NCBI GenBank assembly: GCA_018907035.1
Contig: JACCIC010000064.1
Span: 2,757,001 to 2,821,000 of the forward strand
Origin: Sycobia sp. Sy_11
Taxonomy: Eukaryota; Arthropoda; Insecta; Hymenoptera; Epichrysomallidae
DNA: 64,000 nt
Direction of reading: 5' to 3'
Shown: piece after piece, positions 33,019-44,265 of the stretch
Numbering within the stretch: position 1 is the first letter of the stretch
Layout: each line of letters begins with the position of its first letter
The notes under the pieces: model-generated
What the model was told of the DNA's origin: nothing
Database searches by the model: none
The model's input: the letters and a program-made list of their open reading frames with translations, nothing else
Translations under genes and position numbers: made by a program

Positions 33019-33099
33019 TACACGTTTTGGAGACCGATCCCTAACGATGTTTGTAAGTTTGATAGATTTAGTATTTTTTATGAGGGACTCGCGCATAAA

Positions 33100-33510
33100 A
33101 TAAAGAAAAATTCAGAATTCGAGGAGAACGAAATCGTATACGCCATCTCTTCTCGAGAAGTGACATTTGCCCTTACCAGTAAGGGACGCGAACACATATG
33201 CGGTTACAAAATCATAAGGTCGAAACACTCCAAACTTGTACTCTTTGAAACTGTTAGAGGGCGATCATTTGTAAAATCGCGTAAAATTAACACCGCAGAC
33301 TTAGATTTATTTACCTATGTGAATTTAAAATTTGTATACGTGCAGAAATCTATAGGCACCAAAATGAAAAAATTATACCGAGACCTAGTTTTCATTTACA
33401 TGGCAATATATATCCGTTTACATGGCAGTATATATATCTCCGCATATAAAAACCCTATACATGTGTGTATAAACATGTATATGTCATATATAACATACAT
33501 ATGAATATAT
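33100..33510 (+). pseudogene. Envelope/glycoprotein-like fragment
   Basis: An open frame from about 33115 to 33504 has no start of its own; the first Met is at 33160. It resembles a middle segment of chuvirus-type glycoprotein-like genes found in insect genomes and captured by LTR retroelements. Landmarks are an ICGYKIIRSKHSKL stretch and DLFTYVNLKFVYVQKSIGT. The N-terminal signal, the rest of the ectodomain and the membrane anchor are missing. After about 33400 the frame runs into AT-rich, repeat-like coding that is probably not protein. It could belong to the Gypsy element just upstream or to an independent insertion. The assignment is by recognition only. Confidence 0.4.
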
Positions 33511-33703
33511 AAATATATATACGTGTTAAATAATAAACGTATAATATAAACCTATATTAAACAAAACGTATTTTTCTTTTCCAAAAAAAAAAACACAAAT
33601 CCAAAATAAAAGTGGAGGGACAAGAATATATCACCTTGAAGACAAATAATAGACCTTTCCCGAAAAAGCGAAAACAGCTAAGAAGAAAGGAAGAATTTAG
33701 GTT

Positions 33704-34171
33704 ATCATAAGAGCCCTGAGAAGAGAACGCCTCCTCGATGAATGTACTGTAAAGGTACAAGGAGTTTTCTCTAAGGTCTGCCAGGTACTTACCGAGGAGG
33801 AACGTAACCAACTTTTTAGTAGGACCCTCTGCATACATTGCCTGGGAGGTAAATTGAGGAACAAATGCGCCTTCTGCTCCATGAAAAGGTACACCATACC
33901 AACATTAACGGTGAAGGAGTTGGGTACCGACCAGCTTCGAATACTGTACGGAAACACCTGTGCTTTAGGAGATCCTGAAGTACAAAAGAAGTACTCCACA
34001 CTCACAATTGACAAAATTGTGAATGTACAGCAAAGCAGCGCTTGCTCCAACTGCTGCAATTCTCGTGAGCTCCCCACCGAGAACTGTCTGAATTGTATAG
34101 CCAAGCAATATTCCAGGCCAAAAGAAGTCCAACGCTTTAGAAAACAAAAAGCCTGGAAAATAAACATGTAA
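33704..34171 (+). CDS. Unrecognised cysteine-rich ORF, four CXXC pairs
   Basis: An open frame of about 155 codons after a TAG stop near 33702; the first Met is at 33854 (105 aa from there). I do not recognise it. It is rich in Cys pairs: CIHC (about 33830), CAFC (33866), CSNCC (34041) and CLNC (34095), a pattern of two or more zinc-binding sites. The N-terminal half before the Met looks coding (RRERLLDECTVKVQGVF, TEEERNQLF), and the C-terminus is basic. An AG just before 33708 could be a splice acceptor, so it may be an exon. It follows the Gypsy/envelope pieces by 200-700 bases on the same strand and may be an extra ORF of that element. GC content is higher than its surroundings. Confidence 0.45.
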   Translation: MIRALRRERLLDECTVKVQGVFSKVCQVLTEEERNQLFSRTLCIHCLGGKLRNKCAFCSMKRYTIPTLTVKELGTDQLRILYGNTCALGDPEVQKKYSTLTIDKIVNVQQSSACSNCCNSRELPTENCLNCIAKQYSRPKEVQRFRKQKAWKINM

Positions 34172-34269
34172 TATAAATAAAAGAAGACTTATAAATAGAA
34201 TAACGTGTTAACAAATACACATGTACATGCAGTAACAAGTAATATTTACTTGATATTAAAAATTATTTT

Positions 34270-34880
34270 TTTCAGTGTATATATACACAAGAAAAATATT
34301 CAATTTTTTAAAAAACCGTTTACTCAAAAGAATGAAATAGTTTTCTCAAAGAATGGATTGGATTTATTTGATTATTCCCAGCCAGTTGTAAAATCTAATA
34401 AATATTTATTTTATTTTATGAAATGTAGCACAAAGATTTAAATATTAAATGTAATAAATGAATAGTAAAAACTACAAAATGCATATATAAATCAAAAAAA
34501 TATTTTCTATTTTTGAAAAAATTATTTACTTATAGCATATAAATAGTTTTATTAAAAGATTTATTCATTTAAATTTAATTGTTTCATTTAATAAACTTAA
34601 TTGTTTGTTTCAAATATATAGTTTACTCCAAATTACAAAATATTCATTCGTATTAAATATATATGTTTCTGTTTCAAACATAAATTTAAATAAATTTATT
34701 TTGTATTCTAATAACTATTGAATTAATTTTAAATGCTTTAATTTACTTTAAATAAAAATTTGTTTGATTCAAATAATATCTCGTTTATGAAATAGATTTA
34801 TTTGAATTTATACAAATTTATTTCTCAGTGAGATAGTAAAATAATATAAATTGTATTCTTTAGTAAATTATATGATATAA
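34270..34880. repeat. AT-rich repeat, inverted partner of 26830-27370
   Basis: AGCACAAAGATTTAAATATT, AGTAAAAACTACAAAATGCA, ATATTTTCTATTTTTGAAAA and TTTACTCCAAATTACAAAAT match the reverse complement of 26875-27370. No coding frame. Confidence 0.55.
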
Positions 34881-34909
34881 TGTAAATAGCAATGAAATAA
34901 TATTTATTA

Positions 34910-35442
34910 ATAAATATTTTTTCATTAGTCTTACAGTCTAATCAAATCATCCGAAAACAATACGTAACAATATCAATACATATGTACATTAACATTAATA
35001 CATCAATACACAAAAATAATAAAAATTAAAATTAAAATTAACTCATCCATAAAATTAACAATCCAGTAAAATTAAAATTAACTCACGTTGGACAAGTCTT
35101 CAATTAGGTAAGGGTGTTGGGGACAGTCAGACTACACTTTACTAACAAAAAAATTTTTTTCAGCTAATATTTTATTTTCAGATTAGTCTACAGGGGTGAC
35201 TGTAAACATGGACAGTCTGACTGTCATTATAATTTTTAATTTAATTTTTACAATTACATAAGGGTGTTAGAGACAGTCAGACTGCACTTTACTAACAAAG
35301 AATTTTTTCAGCTTATATTTTATTTTCAGATTAGTCTACGGGGATGAATGTAAACAAGTACAGTCTGACTGTCATTATAATTTTAATTTAATTTTTAATT
35401 TAATTTTTATTTTTAATTTTTATTTTATTTTTATTTTTTTAT

Positions 35443-35500
<58 letters not shown>

Positions 35501-35760
35501 TTTGGATTGAATTGATTGGACTGTAAGACCAATAAAAAAATATTTATTAATTTGTATATGCGCAGTCGACATAAGTACAATTAAATTGTTTTAATTTAAT
35601 TTTTATTTTTATTTTGATTATTTTTGAGTATTGTTGTATTAATGTTAATGTAGATATGTATTGATATTGTTACGTAATGTTTTCGAATGATTTGATTGGA
35701 CTGTAACACCAATGAAAAAATATTTATCAATTTATATATAAGCAGTCGACATATATATTA
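34910..35760 (+). mobile_element. Penelope-like terminal repeat array
   Basis: 34913-35010 is an inverted end piece (as at 23206). From 35085 a plus-strand terminal repeat starts at ACGTTGGAC, within a few bases of the hammerhead cleavage site of copy B. It runs through AATTAGGTAAGGGTGTTGG, the CAGTCAGACT block, TTTACTAAC, CTACAGGGGTGACTGTAAAC and GGACAGTCTGACTGTCATTA. A second, tandem copy of about 150 bases follows at 35265-35385. Then come an ATTTTT-rich tract and two copies of the GATTGGACTGTAAGACCAAT end block (35510-35560 and 35690-35730). No RT or endonuclease is attached. Confidence 0.75.
35385..35512. repeat. (ATTTTT)n-like low-complexity tract
   Basis: T-rich units of TTTTTA and TTTTA in a run of about 125 bases, within the Penelope terminal region. 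Confidence 0.9.
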
Positions 35761-36230
35761 TCTTGGGAAGGACATAGAATTGAATCACGAACATCAACTC
35801 AAAGTAGTCCGCTTAAAGTATTAACACCAGGCCAGTTCAAACGAATGTTCATATCCAACATTGGGATTCGTATCATAAAAGAGATGTGACGTTAGTCGGT
35901 ATTACCAGAGATAAGAAGGGGAGATCGCCGATGCCCATGTTAGACATTGCAGTAAAATTTTGACACTCAGCGCTGCGGCGGTGAACGTCGGTACTCCATT
36001 CATGCGATATTCCAGATGTTGGTTTTCGAGCTCGTGCGATGGAGGGAGTGACGACGTTCAGTAGGAGGGACGCCGAAACAACAGATGCAATAAAAGGGAT
36101 TAACTGGTGTCGAAATTCTTGAAGTGCGTATAGATTTTCTTGCCTGCGTGCGTAAGTGTATATGTATGTATTTATATACACACGTATTTTCTTACAATTT
36201 TAAATTCGCTGCGTGGCGTTAAATGTTTAA
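35755..36230 (+). repeat. Helitron-related dispersed repeat, copy at 35.8 kb
   Basis: 35755-35905 matches 50385-50620 of the Helitron: ATTATCTTGGGAAGGACATA, TTGAATCACGAACATCAACT, AAAGTATTAACACCAGG, GTGACGTTAGTCGGTATTACC. It has a deletion of about 100 bases. 35900-36225 then matches 26375-26700 and 49620-49860. It therefore bridges the two halves of the family. Confidence 0.7.
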
Positions 36231-38560
36231 AAGAAGTGCATAGTTTCGTGATTCTCCTATATTTTTGTCAAGATTTTCTAGAAAATGGGTAAAAATATTT
36301 TCTTGAAGCAATAACTGAAAATGTTCGAATCAAAAAATTTAGATATTTGATTCAAGCTGACAAAATTAAGTAAATATATAATTGGATTAAGAATTTCAAT
36401 AATTCACTCAAGAAATTTAATTTAAAATGAAGAACTTAATTCTTATTTTTAAAACAATAATTACTTGAAATACGTTTTTATTTTCAAAAACATGAAAATT
36501 CAAGTATGTTAAATGTTTAAAAGTAGTGCATAATGCCTTGATTCAAAGCATTATTTTCTTGACTTTAAAAATCAAAAGTTTAAACTAAGCGAATAATTTC
36601 TTGAATTCTTTTACAATTTATACATTAGTTTACTTTTATTACATTTATTTCAAAACTTCGACCTAACCGGAATTTTATCCACAGACCTTTGGATTCGTAA
36701 GCTAACACCTTATTAATTACGCTATCGCAGTACGCTGTGGACAATTATAAAAATCTTATATATCAATTTTAGATCTCTTATAGTTATACATTATGAAATT
36801 AATTTATGGATTCCAATGAATAGTATATGCATTTATATATAATTTTTACTTATATTATAACAATTTATATAACGTTTTCATTTTAAAACGTGATTTTCTA
36901 CATCCAGATAATATTTTCTTAAATTGAATCATAATACGTATACAAAATCAAAAATAATTCTTTTTTGTATTTATATCACAGAAAAAAATGGTTCTCATAT
37001 CAAGTCAACATTTCTGTGTAATTATAAAAATTAAGTTAAAAAATTTTTTAAAAATATAACATGTATATTTAGACATTAATTATGCTTTACACATTAAAGC
37101 AATTATGCTTACACATACTATATAGATGATTAGAAGATATAAAAAGAAATTATAAAAGAAATTCGTTATTGAAAAACTTATTCACTTTAATTCAAAATTA
37201 CAGGAGAACCGAGTTCTCATATTTCCCATTTATGTACTATAGTGTACAACTCAAGATTATTATACTATGAAATTTTCAAACCAATGTCTTGATATAAGGA
37301 ATTGAGTTCTTGAGAGAAGTTAATTAATAAGCAATCAGTTTCTTGTAATCTAAAAATATTAGATATAATTAGTAAATATTGATTAAATGATAATTAATAA
37401 AATTCTCTACGTCCGAATATTCAATAAATATATTCTTATATTTAGATATAATGCTATTTTATATTTAATATTTTCCATTATAAAGTGAAGAGTAGTCAAT
37501 TTGTTTTTTACAGTAATAAAAGCAAAGTTATAATTTTATTAATTTATGAAACCAATATCTCAATGTAAGAAATTAAGATCTTGAAAGTAGTTATTTATCC
37601 AATTAATCGTTGAACTAAAAAAAATACTAGATAAATATTAGTAAATATTGATTCAAATGTAGTCAATAAAATTTTGTGACTGTATATTAAATAAATATTT
37701 TTTAGATTGTGAAATAAAATGCTTCAAATAAGAAAACCAGCATTTAAAAAGTTATATTTAATTAATCCAAGAATTTATCTTTCTGATTTTAAATTTGAAA
37801 TCATTGGTTCCAGATAATATTTTCTTTAGATAAGAAAATATTCATTTAATTTCCAATATTTGTGTTCTGCTGTTGAGAAAATATAAGCTTTATTTTAGTA
37901 TCTACTAACTTGGTTAAAGTTTATGCGATTACTTGGTTAAATAAAATATTTACTTAGTACAGAAAATCGCATAAATTTCTTGAATCAAGTAATATTTACT
38001 TTATATTAGAATTTTAGCAGTATATAATTTTAATGAATTATTTCGAAAAATCTATTTCTTAAACTAAGAAAATTTTTATTTAATTAATTCGATAATATTG
38101 TTCTTTTGATAGTATCAGAAAAATCTTTGACCACAAATTTGATCAATCTATAATTTAAGTATTTAGATTATTTGCAAGTCTAGCTATTAGATTTTCTGAA
38201 TTCAATGCATTACTTTTTTGTTTTAATATAATAACATTCTGATTCAAAATTTTGTTTTCTTAGATTAAGAACATATTTATTTATATATGTATTGTGTAAC
38301 TCTGTTCTATATATACTGTATAAAAACAATTAAATACTAATTTCTAGAAAATATTAGTTTGATTCTGTAAAGCCTTTTTTAGAGAATCAAAAGTATTGTG
38401 TTCAGGTATACGATTACTAAATTTAAGAAATTCAGGTTTTCCATTTTAATTTTGATCAGCTTGTTTGAAAGAAACGTTTTCTAGAAATTGATAATGCTTA
38501 TTTTTAGATTATGATGAGCTAAATTTAAATAATTAGAACATTATAATTAAATAAATATTT
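36230..38560. repeat. AT-rich dispersed repeat (about 2 kb)
   Basis: 36450-36760 is the inverted counterpart of 56876-57380, minus the SINE. 37780-38070 matches 58560-58850 in direct orientation (blocks TTAGATAAGAAAATATTCAT, GAGAAAATATAAGCTTTATT, TATATTAGAATTTT.GCAGTA). 28600-29110 is a third relative. The DNA is full of degenerate ATTTCTTGAATTAAGAAAAT-like words. No coding frame; nature unknown. Confidence 0.55.
36675..36745 (-). ncRNA. tRNA-like sequence, copy 2
   Basis: Minus strand reads GCGATAGCGTAATTAATAAG, GTGTTAGCTTACGAATCCAA and GGTCTGTGGATAAAATTCCG. It is diverged from the copies at 28493 and 56876 at only a few positions. Same caveats as copy 1. Confidence 0.45.
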
Positions 38561-38977
38561 ACTTGACTGAATTTTTGTTCTTAAGAAAATCTATTCTCTT
38601 GGTTTAAGAAAATCATGTTTTTCCTGAATGTAAGTTAATATTTCGATCGCCTTCAAATTTGAAATACGTATTCTATACGGTCAGGATTAAATGATAGGAT
38701 ATTTTTTACTGCCAATTTAAAAAAAAAAAAAAAAAAAATGATAGCAACATTTGTTGCATGTATATCGGTAAACTGCCTGCTAGGCCTCGTACAACGTACT
38801 TGCAGATGGACAGGTAATAAACAATGAGAGCAGGTGAGAGAAAGAAACGAAACAGTATAGGGCCAGTCGCGGGTACATGCAAGTACATGATATGGCAACA
38901 CCCACCAACATCGAGTAATCCATGTTAATCCCCTTGGATTTTTCTTTTCTCCCCTCTCCCTCGCGCTCTCGCATTCC

Positions 38978-38980
<3 letters not shown>
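38561..38980. other. No gene; contains a poly(A) run
   Basis: An A-run of 20 bases sits at 38719-38738, followed by moderately GC-containing DNA (38740-38940) without a coherent frame. It could be a retrosequence tail, but no body is recognisable. Confidence 0.35.

Positions 38981-39050
<70 letters not shown>
38981..39050. repeat. (TC)n microsatellite
   Basis: 35 uninterrupted CT/TC units. They create long artificial frames of alternating Arg-Glu on the other strand. Confidence 0.98.
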
Positions 39051-39062
<12 letters not shown>

Positions 39063-39164
39063 CTCCATACAAGGTAGTTATATGTCACATATGATTATAT
39101 AGGATTCTGATATGATACTCCAAAAATATAGAAAGCAATCAAATAATTTTTGGAAAAGTTTACA

Positions 39165-39425
39165 GTCTATACAATTAAATCAAATATACATTTTTTTAGT
39201 TCCAAGTAAAACATATCTCCATTAATTAACGATTTATTCAAAATAAGTGATTTATGCATTTAAAATACTGAATGTTTAGTTAAATACAGTAAATATTTTA
39301 TGAGAACTGAGAATTGAAACAAAATATAACATTCAACTGTAGTATTTTAACTTATTAGACCGTCATTTTCGTAATCTTCAACGATGTAAACGCACACTAT
39401 ATATGATATTGCAATAAATACTAAC
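39165..39425. repeat. Left member of an inverted repeat pair
   Basis: The reverse complement of 39165-39425 aligns with 43720-44265: AAAATGTATATTTGA near one end, GACGGTCTAATAAGTTAA, ATACTACAGTT and ATATTTTGTTTCAATT. About 4.3 kb lie between. Non-coding. Confidence 0.6.
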
Positions 39426-39457
39426 TATATTTACATATTTTTCCATCATTTTTATTG

Positions 39458-39459
<2 letters not shown>

Positions 39460-39514
<55 letters not shown>
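39460..39514. repeat. (TA)n microsatellite
   Basis: Uninterrupted TA run of about 55 bases. Confidence 0.97.
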
Positions 39515-39516
<2 letters not shown>

Positions 39517-40329
39517 GTAATATATTTGTATGATATGAAACGCAATGGTAGTGAATATTCAACGCACACAATCTGCCGTTCAAGCTTTAGGCATCCCAAT
39601 CAGAATGTTAATTAGGGTTATTATTAAGACTTAATCCTTATTTCAATAGGTTATTGAAATATAATGGTGAAAATTTGAGGAAATTTCATTTTTTAGTAAA
39701 AACCATAAGAACACCGTAAAAATCTGGTTTTTCTAAATTATTTTGTAAAATACGAAAAGTTCCAAAAAGGATTGTTAAGAAAAGTTATAAATTCCACTAA
39801 AAAACATATTTCTTATTCTGTACATTTTTCTGTACCAAGAGTTCCCAAAAAAATATATTCAAACTAACGGAGAATAGTCAATGAGAATATTACGGTGAAC
39901 TGCATTGTTGTTAATAAAAAACGTTTAAAGAAAAAATACATAGATTAAAAAATATGTATTTTGATAAGATTTTGAACTTTTACTTACATCATTTAATGGA
40001 ATTTTTTGTATTTTACGAGATAAGTTAGAAAAACAATATTTTCACTGGGTATGAATGCGATTTATTATAAAATTGAAATTACCATCAATTTTTACTACCA
40101 TATATATAAACAGAATCCTAAAAAACGTATATATAAAAATTTTAATAAAAATCGCGTTAGTCGACTACTTGAAAAATTTGGTAGCTCTTTGCTATAAGAG
40201 ATTTTCTCAGCTTTGATGTTTGCCAGTTTTCCTTAAAGTTGCCGTAGGTTTTAAAAATTGCAACTGCTTGCTAGCTGCTGCGAGATTATATATATATTTA
40301 TACATGTAGCAATAAAATTTGTTTTTGGT
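39515..40329. other. AT-rich DNA, no gene recognised
   Basis: Parts (about 39660-40030) loosely resemble 41690-42125 and 42735-43145, for example AAAAACCATAAGAACACC and the ATGTATTTTGATAAGAT block. Too diverged to delimit. Confidence 0.35.
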
Positions 40330-40640
40330 CAGTATAAGCTACTTATCTTTTATTCCACCCCCCGCTGTCAGCCTATTGTCTCGACAAGCTTTTCCTCTGC
40401 ACGCGCCGAAGACAGTCGTCTCCCCCCTCTATCGCACCATCGCACGAGCTCGAAAAACAACATCTGGAATATCGCACGAAACAACCAGTACCTCGCTTTG
40501 GCCGCCAGAGGCCCTTGCTTTCAGTCGAAAATGTTTACTGCAGTCTGGCCCATAAGCGTCGGCGATCACCCCTTATTATCTCTGATATTACCAGTTTGCC
40601 AGGGCCCATGTAAATCAATGGTTCCAAATTTGGCGCTACA
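40330..40640 (-). repeat. Helitron-related dispersed repeat, inverted copy
   Basis: The reverse complement contains TGGTAATATCAGAGATAATA, GGGTGATCGCCGACGC, GCAGTAAACATTTTCGACTG, the ATTCCAGATGTTGTTTTTCG block and CGAGCTCGTGCGATGG. It aligns in order with 35895-36060, at moderate identity. Confidence 0.55.
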
Positions 40641-41008
40641 GCCTACTGTGGTAGGTGCCTGAACAAGGTCCGTCTGCAATCTCGACTATCGATAAATGTA
40701 GCGCACTGCTGAAAAATGTCCGAATAGCTATTCGGACATTTTATATATATAATATAAGGCATTACAGTAATGAAGGAGAAACGTCGGGCGCAAGTATTGA
40801 CTGTTATTAAGAGGAGGGGCAAGGTGGCTGGCAGGCACGATGCCGAAGAGGGGAAGTGAAAAACCGAGCGAAAGAGAAAAGAACTGCGCGTATATACGTG
40901 TGTATATACATATATAAACATACATATAAGAAATGGGTGCACTAATTCTTTCCTCTATTTCGGCAAGATCGGACTGATTCCAAACGCGACCAAAATCCAT
41001 TCTCTTCG

Positions 41009-41009
<1 letters not shown>
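40641..41009 (-). repeat. Palindrome-bearing repeat family, copy 1
   Basis: Matches the reverse complement of 44730-45085 nearly throughout: CTCGACTATCGATAAATGTA, GCGCACTGCTGAAAAATG, GAGGGGCAA, GCACGATGCC, AGAGGGGAAGT, CGACCAAAATCCATTCTC. It contains a perfect palindrome, TGTCCGAATAG followed by CTATTCGGACA, extended by A/T pairs (40713-40742). Non-coding. Confidence 0.75.

Positions 41010-41064
<55 letters not shown>
41010..41064. repeat. (AT)n microsatellite
   Basis: Uninterrupted AT run of about 55 bases directly at the border of the palindrome-bearing repeat. Confidence 0.97.
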
Positions 41065-41067
<3 letters not shown>

Positions 41068-41218
41068 TGCATGTTCTTTACTTAAAACTCTGATGCTCAA
41101 ACTTCGACCTCCTAATTATGACCTATTGTAATATAGTGTGCGTGTACGTGTGTGCATTTGTAAAGAACATATAAACAATAGTATTAATATTTAATCTGTA
41201 GATATCTGTCTGTCTGTA

Positions 41219-41219
<1 letters not shown>

Positions 41220-41279
<60 letters not shown>

Positions 41280-41310
41280 CTGCGCACGCGCGCGCGTGTG
41301 TGTGTGTGAT
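41220..41310. repeat. (GT)n microsatellite with CG-rich centre
   Basis: GT run (41220-41272), then TGTCTGCGCACGCGCGCGCG and a further GT run (41296-41309). Confidence 0.97.
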
Positions 41311-41380
41311 GAATGAATTTTTGTGGCGGTTGCAATCGGTCCGAACTTGCCGAAATAGAGGAAAGATTAGTGCACGCATT

Positions 41381-41447
<67 letters not shown>

Positions 41448-41560
41448 AATACGCGCAGTTCTTTTCTTTTTCGCTCGTGTCTTCACTTCCCTTACTTCGC
41501 CTCTTCTGCATCGTGCCTGCCTGCCCCTTGCCCACCCCCTTAATTACAGTCTGTTTAAGT
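41311..41560 (+). repeat. Palindrome-bearing repeat family, partial copy 2
   Basis: TGGCGGTTGCAATCGGTCCG, AACTTGCCGAAATAGAGGAA, the GCGCAGTTCTTTTCTTTTTC block, GCTCGTGTCTTCACTTCC, CATCGTGCCTGCCTGCCC and TTAATTACAGTCTG follow the order of 44735-44935. It ends before the palindrome. An (AT)n run (41386-41443) interrupts it. Confidence 0.7.
41386..41443. repeat. (AT)n microsatellite
   Basis: Uninterrupted AT run of about 58 bases inside the partial repeat copy. Confidence 0.97.
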
Positions 41561-41689
41561 TTACAGTTTACTTATGTAAAAAATACCCAATGTATAAAAA
41601 TATATTGCCTAGATAATTTTACCCATAATAATATTAACACATATTAAATATCTGCAGAAAAAATAATGAAGCTTCAGGGTTCGCCGAAA

Positions 41690-42125
41690 CAATGTCAGCG
41701 ATGTGACTGTATTAAGCTTAGTTCCAAGAAAGTTTCCCCGCACTATTTTTCTGAATATTTATGATTTTGGGGAACTAATTACGAATATCGTAACAACTTT
41801 AGACGGAAATTGAATATTTATTCCTAGATACATGCAAAGTCTATAAAGATCATGGTTTGTTCAATTTCCCTTAAGAAAATAAAAACACTTGCAAAAAATT
41901 TGAAACCATAATCATAGAGCTCTTTTAAATACATATTTTTGTTCTATACAGTTTTTGATGCAAATAATATTTCTCGACAAAGTTCAACTATTCCGTTTCG
42001 GAGTCCCGTGCACGGTTCCCCGTATATACTCAATGCAGGTACCTTCCTATACATTTTTTTCGAGAAATATTGTTTGTAGAGACCAATTAAATAGAATAAA
42101 AAATATGTATTTTAATGCGATGTAC
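41690..42125 (+). repeat. Diverged direct repeat, member 1 (partner 42735-43145)
   Basis: Shared in order: GTGTGACTGTATT-like start, CACTATTTTTCTGAA, the CATAGAGCTC block followed by AAATACATATTTTTGTTCTA, AAAGTTCAACTATTCCGTTT, and CGAGAAATATTGTTTGTAGA. The period between members is about 1.04 kb. Non-coding. Confidence 0.65.
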
Positions 42126-42499
42126 AATGATTTTTTATAATATATTTTTGTTTATTTTAGTATTTCCCGAGATATGTCCAACAGACTCGATATAGAGACG
42201 TGTTTATAGTTTTTAACTTGAGAATTAAAAAAAAATCGACAAATCAATTATGTTCGTCTTTCGGAAGTTCATTCACGATCTCTGTTATAGACTCACATAG
42301 CAATTTTTATTGGATCAAGCTTGCTGAGAGTACGCATTTAGACTGCTGATGATCGCAACAGCCTTGCAGCAAGGCTGAATTATCAAAAATTTTCGCGAAA
42401 TTTACATCGCAGCGATCATACTGCAAGCATGCACTATTAAAAAATATTTTTTTTAAATTCATCGTAAAACCATCGAAATGTATTATAATGTTATAACTG

Positions 42500-42502
<3 letters not shown>

Positions 42503-42553
<51 letters not shown>
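42503..42553. repeat. (TA)n microsatellite
   Basis: Uninterrupted TA run of about 50 bases between the two direct-repeat members. Confidence 0.97.
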
Positions 42554-42555
<2 letters not shown>

Positions 42556-42734
42556 CATCTGCCGTCTCCGCTTTACTCAAAATAGTAATATAATAAATTT
42601 ATTAAACAGTTAAATAATATCTATGAAAACAATTCTCTATCTATAAATCTATATTCCTATAGATAATTTCATCCTCTGAGAATATTTCTCGAAAAATAAT
42701 CAAAAATTTAATCTTGCTTGGTCCGTCTGAAGCA

Positions 42735-43145
42735 TCGGCAGTGGTGTGACTGTATTGAATAAGTCCTGTCACTATTTTTTTGAAAATTTACATACTTATA
42801 TTTTTTGGAGCGCGGATTCTTAACATCATAAGAACCTTAGATCGAAATTAAATATATATTCCCAAATCGGTGAAAACTCCATAAAAATCATGGTTTTCTG
42901 AATTTATCTTAGAAAATGAAAAAATTTACCATTTAAAAGCAAAATCATAGAGCTCATTAAAATACATATTTTTTTGTTCTATATAATTATTCGATACAAA
43001 CTATATATTTTTGGAGAAAAGTTCAACATTTCCATTTCGAGATCCCCGGAATAATTCTACGTTTATACGAAATATAGATACATTCGAAACATTTTTCTTG
43101 AGAAATGCTGTTTGTAGAAATTCAGCGCATAGTAAAAAAAATATA
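42735..43145 (+). repeat. Diverged direct repeat, member 2
   Basis: Partner of 41690-42125; see there for the shared blocks. Confidence 0.65.
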
Positions 43146-43719
43146 AGTTGATAAGATCTACAACTTTTGTTTGAAATATTTTTTGTAAATTGAAGTACAC
43201 TAAAACCAAATTTGATCATTTTAAATAAATACATTTCTTCGAATTGAAAGAACGAAGAATTGGTTTAATATAAACAACCGTTTTTCGTTAAGAAAAATAT
43301 ATATTTAAATGTATTAACTGATTTAGTTGAAACGATATTTTTAATTTTAAAAAATATTATAAATTGTCTAAAAAGAATTTATTTAAGTGGCTAAATCAAT
43401 TTCATTTTCTGAAAAGCATTAAATTGCATTTCATAAGCATATCATTAATTTTCATATTTGGTTAGTGAAAAATAAAAATGTTTCCAAAATTTTTTCACTA
43501 GGTGTCTCCAGAATTTTCATTGCAATTCGCATATTAACGTATGCCTGTACCAGTTGCTACCTTTATAATGAGATTCTTAACCTTTATAATTATATATGTA
43601 AAGTTTGAACGGCTGAGATTTTGCGTTTCAAATTAAGTTGCGTTGCGCTGCCTACAATACTAATATAATATTGTGTGTATATTTATATATATTATATAAT
43701 GCATAAGAAAAAAATGTAC
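43146..43719. other. AT-rich DNA, nothing recognised
   Basis: No frame, element end or repeat partner seen. Confidence 0.4.
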
Positions 43720-44265
43720 ATGTAATTATTCTTTATTGCAATGTAACATATATCATACGTTTACATAGTTGTAGATTACGAAGATGACGGTCTAATAAGT
43801 TAAGATACTACAGTTCAATTTTATATTTTGTTTCAATTAACAAAATTAAAAATTTTTTTTTTAAATATTTATTTAAAGCAAATAAATATTTTTCGAATTA
43901 AGAACCGAATATTTTAAAACAAAATTTTATTTTTAATACATCAAAAAATATTTACTGTATCTAAATGGTATATGTATAAACTATTTGTTTAATTTAAAAA
44001 TATGTATTTAATTGAATTAAATTTTATATTAAAGAAAATCTGTAGATAAAGTAAATGTAACAATCGATCAATTTCTTTATGAATTGAAGATTATAAAAAG
44101 AAATTAGATGTCTGGAATAATGCTTATTATGTTTAAGAACATAAGAACACCTTAACAGAAACAGAATTAATTGAAGGCGTTTTTTGTCTGAAGTGTATAA
44201 TTAAATATCTTCTATCTTGCAAATATTTAGAACTAAAAAAATGTATATTTGAAGGTCTAATTGCT
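43720..44265. repeat. Right member of an inverted repeat pair
   Basis: Partner of 39165-39425 in opposite orientation, with an inserted or non-matching stretch in the middle (about 43960-44210). Confidence 0.55.

Larger units (their letters stand above)
29826..33022 (+). mobile_element. 5'-truncated Ty3/Gypsy retrotransposon
   Basis: Order on the plus strand: end of protease (29827-30000), linker, RT (30640-31450), RNase H start (31430-31620), damaged region, integrase (31790-32475), integrase C-terminus (32476-32889). A polypurine tract GAGGGGGGG at 33010-33018 is where a 3' LTR would start. The 5' LTR and gag are missing and no second LTR was found. Domain order PR-RT-RH-IN defines Gypsy type. 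Confidence 0.85.

Noticed and set aside
38653..39088. Long minus-strand frames rich in alternating Arg and Glu
   Set aside because: They are only the translation of the (TC)n microsatellite at 38981-39050 plus chance open sequence.
40728..41647. Several overlapping frames of 100-140 aa on both strands with Tyr-Ile and Cys-Val repeats
   Set aside because: They run through AT and GT microsatellites and over non-coding repeat copies; none is conserved between the copies.
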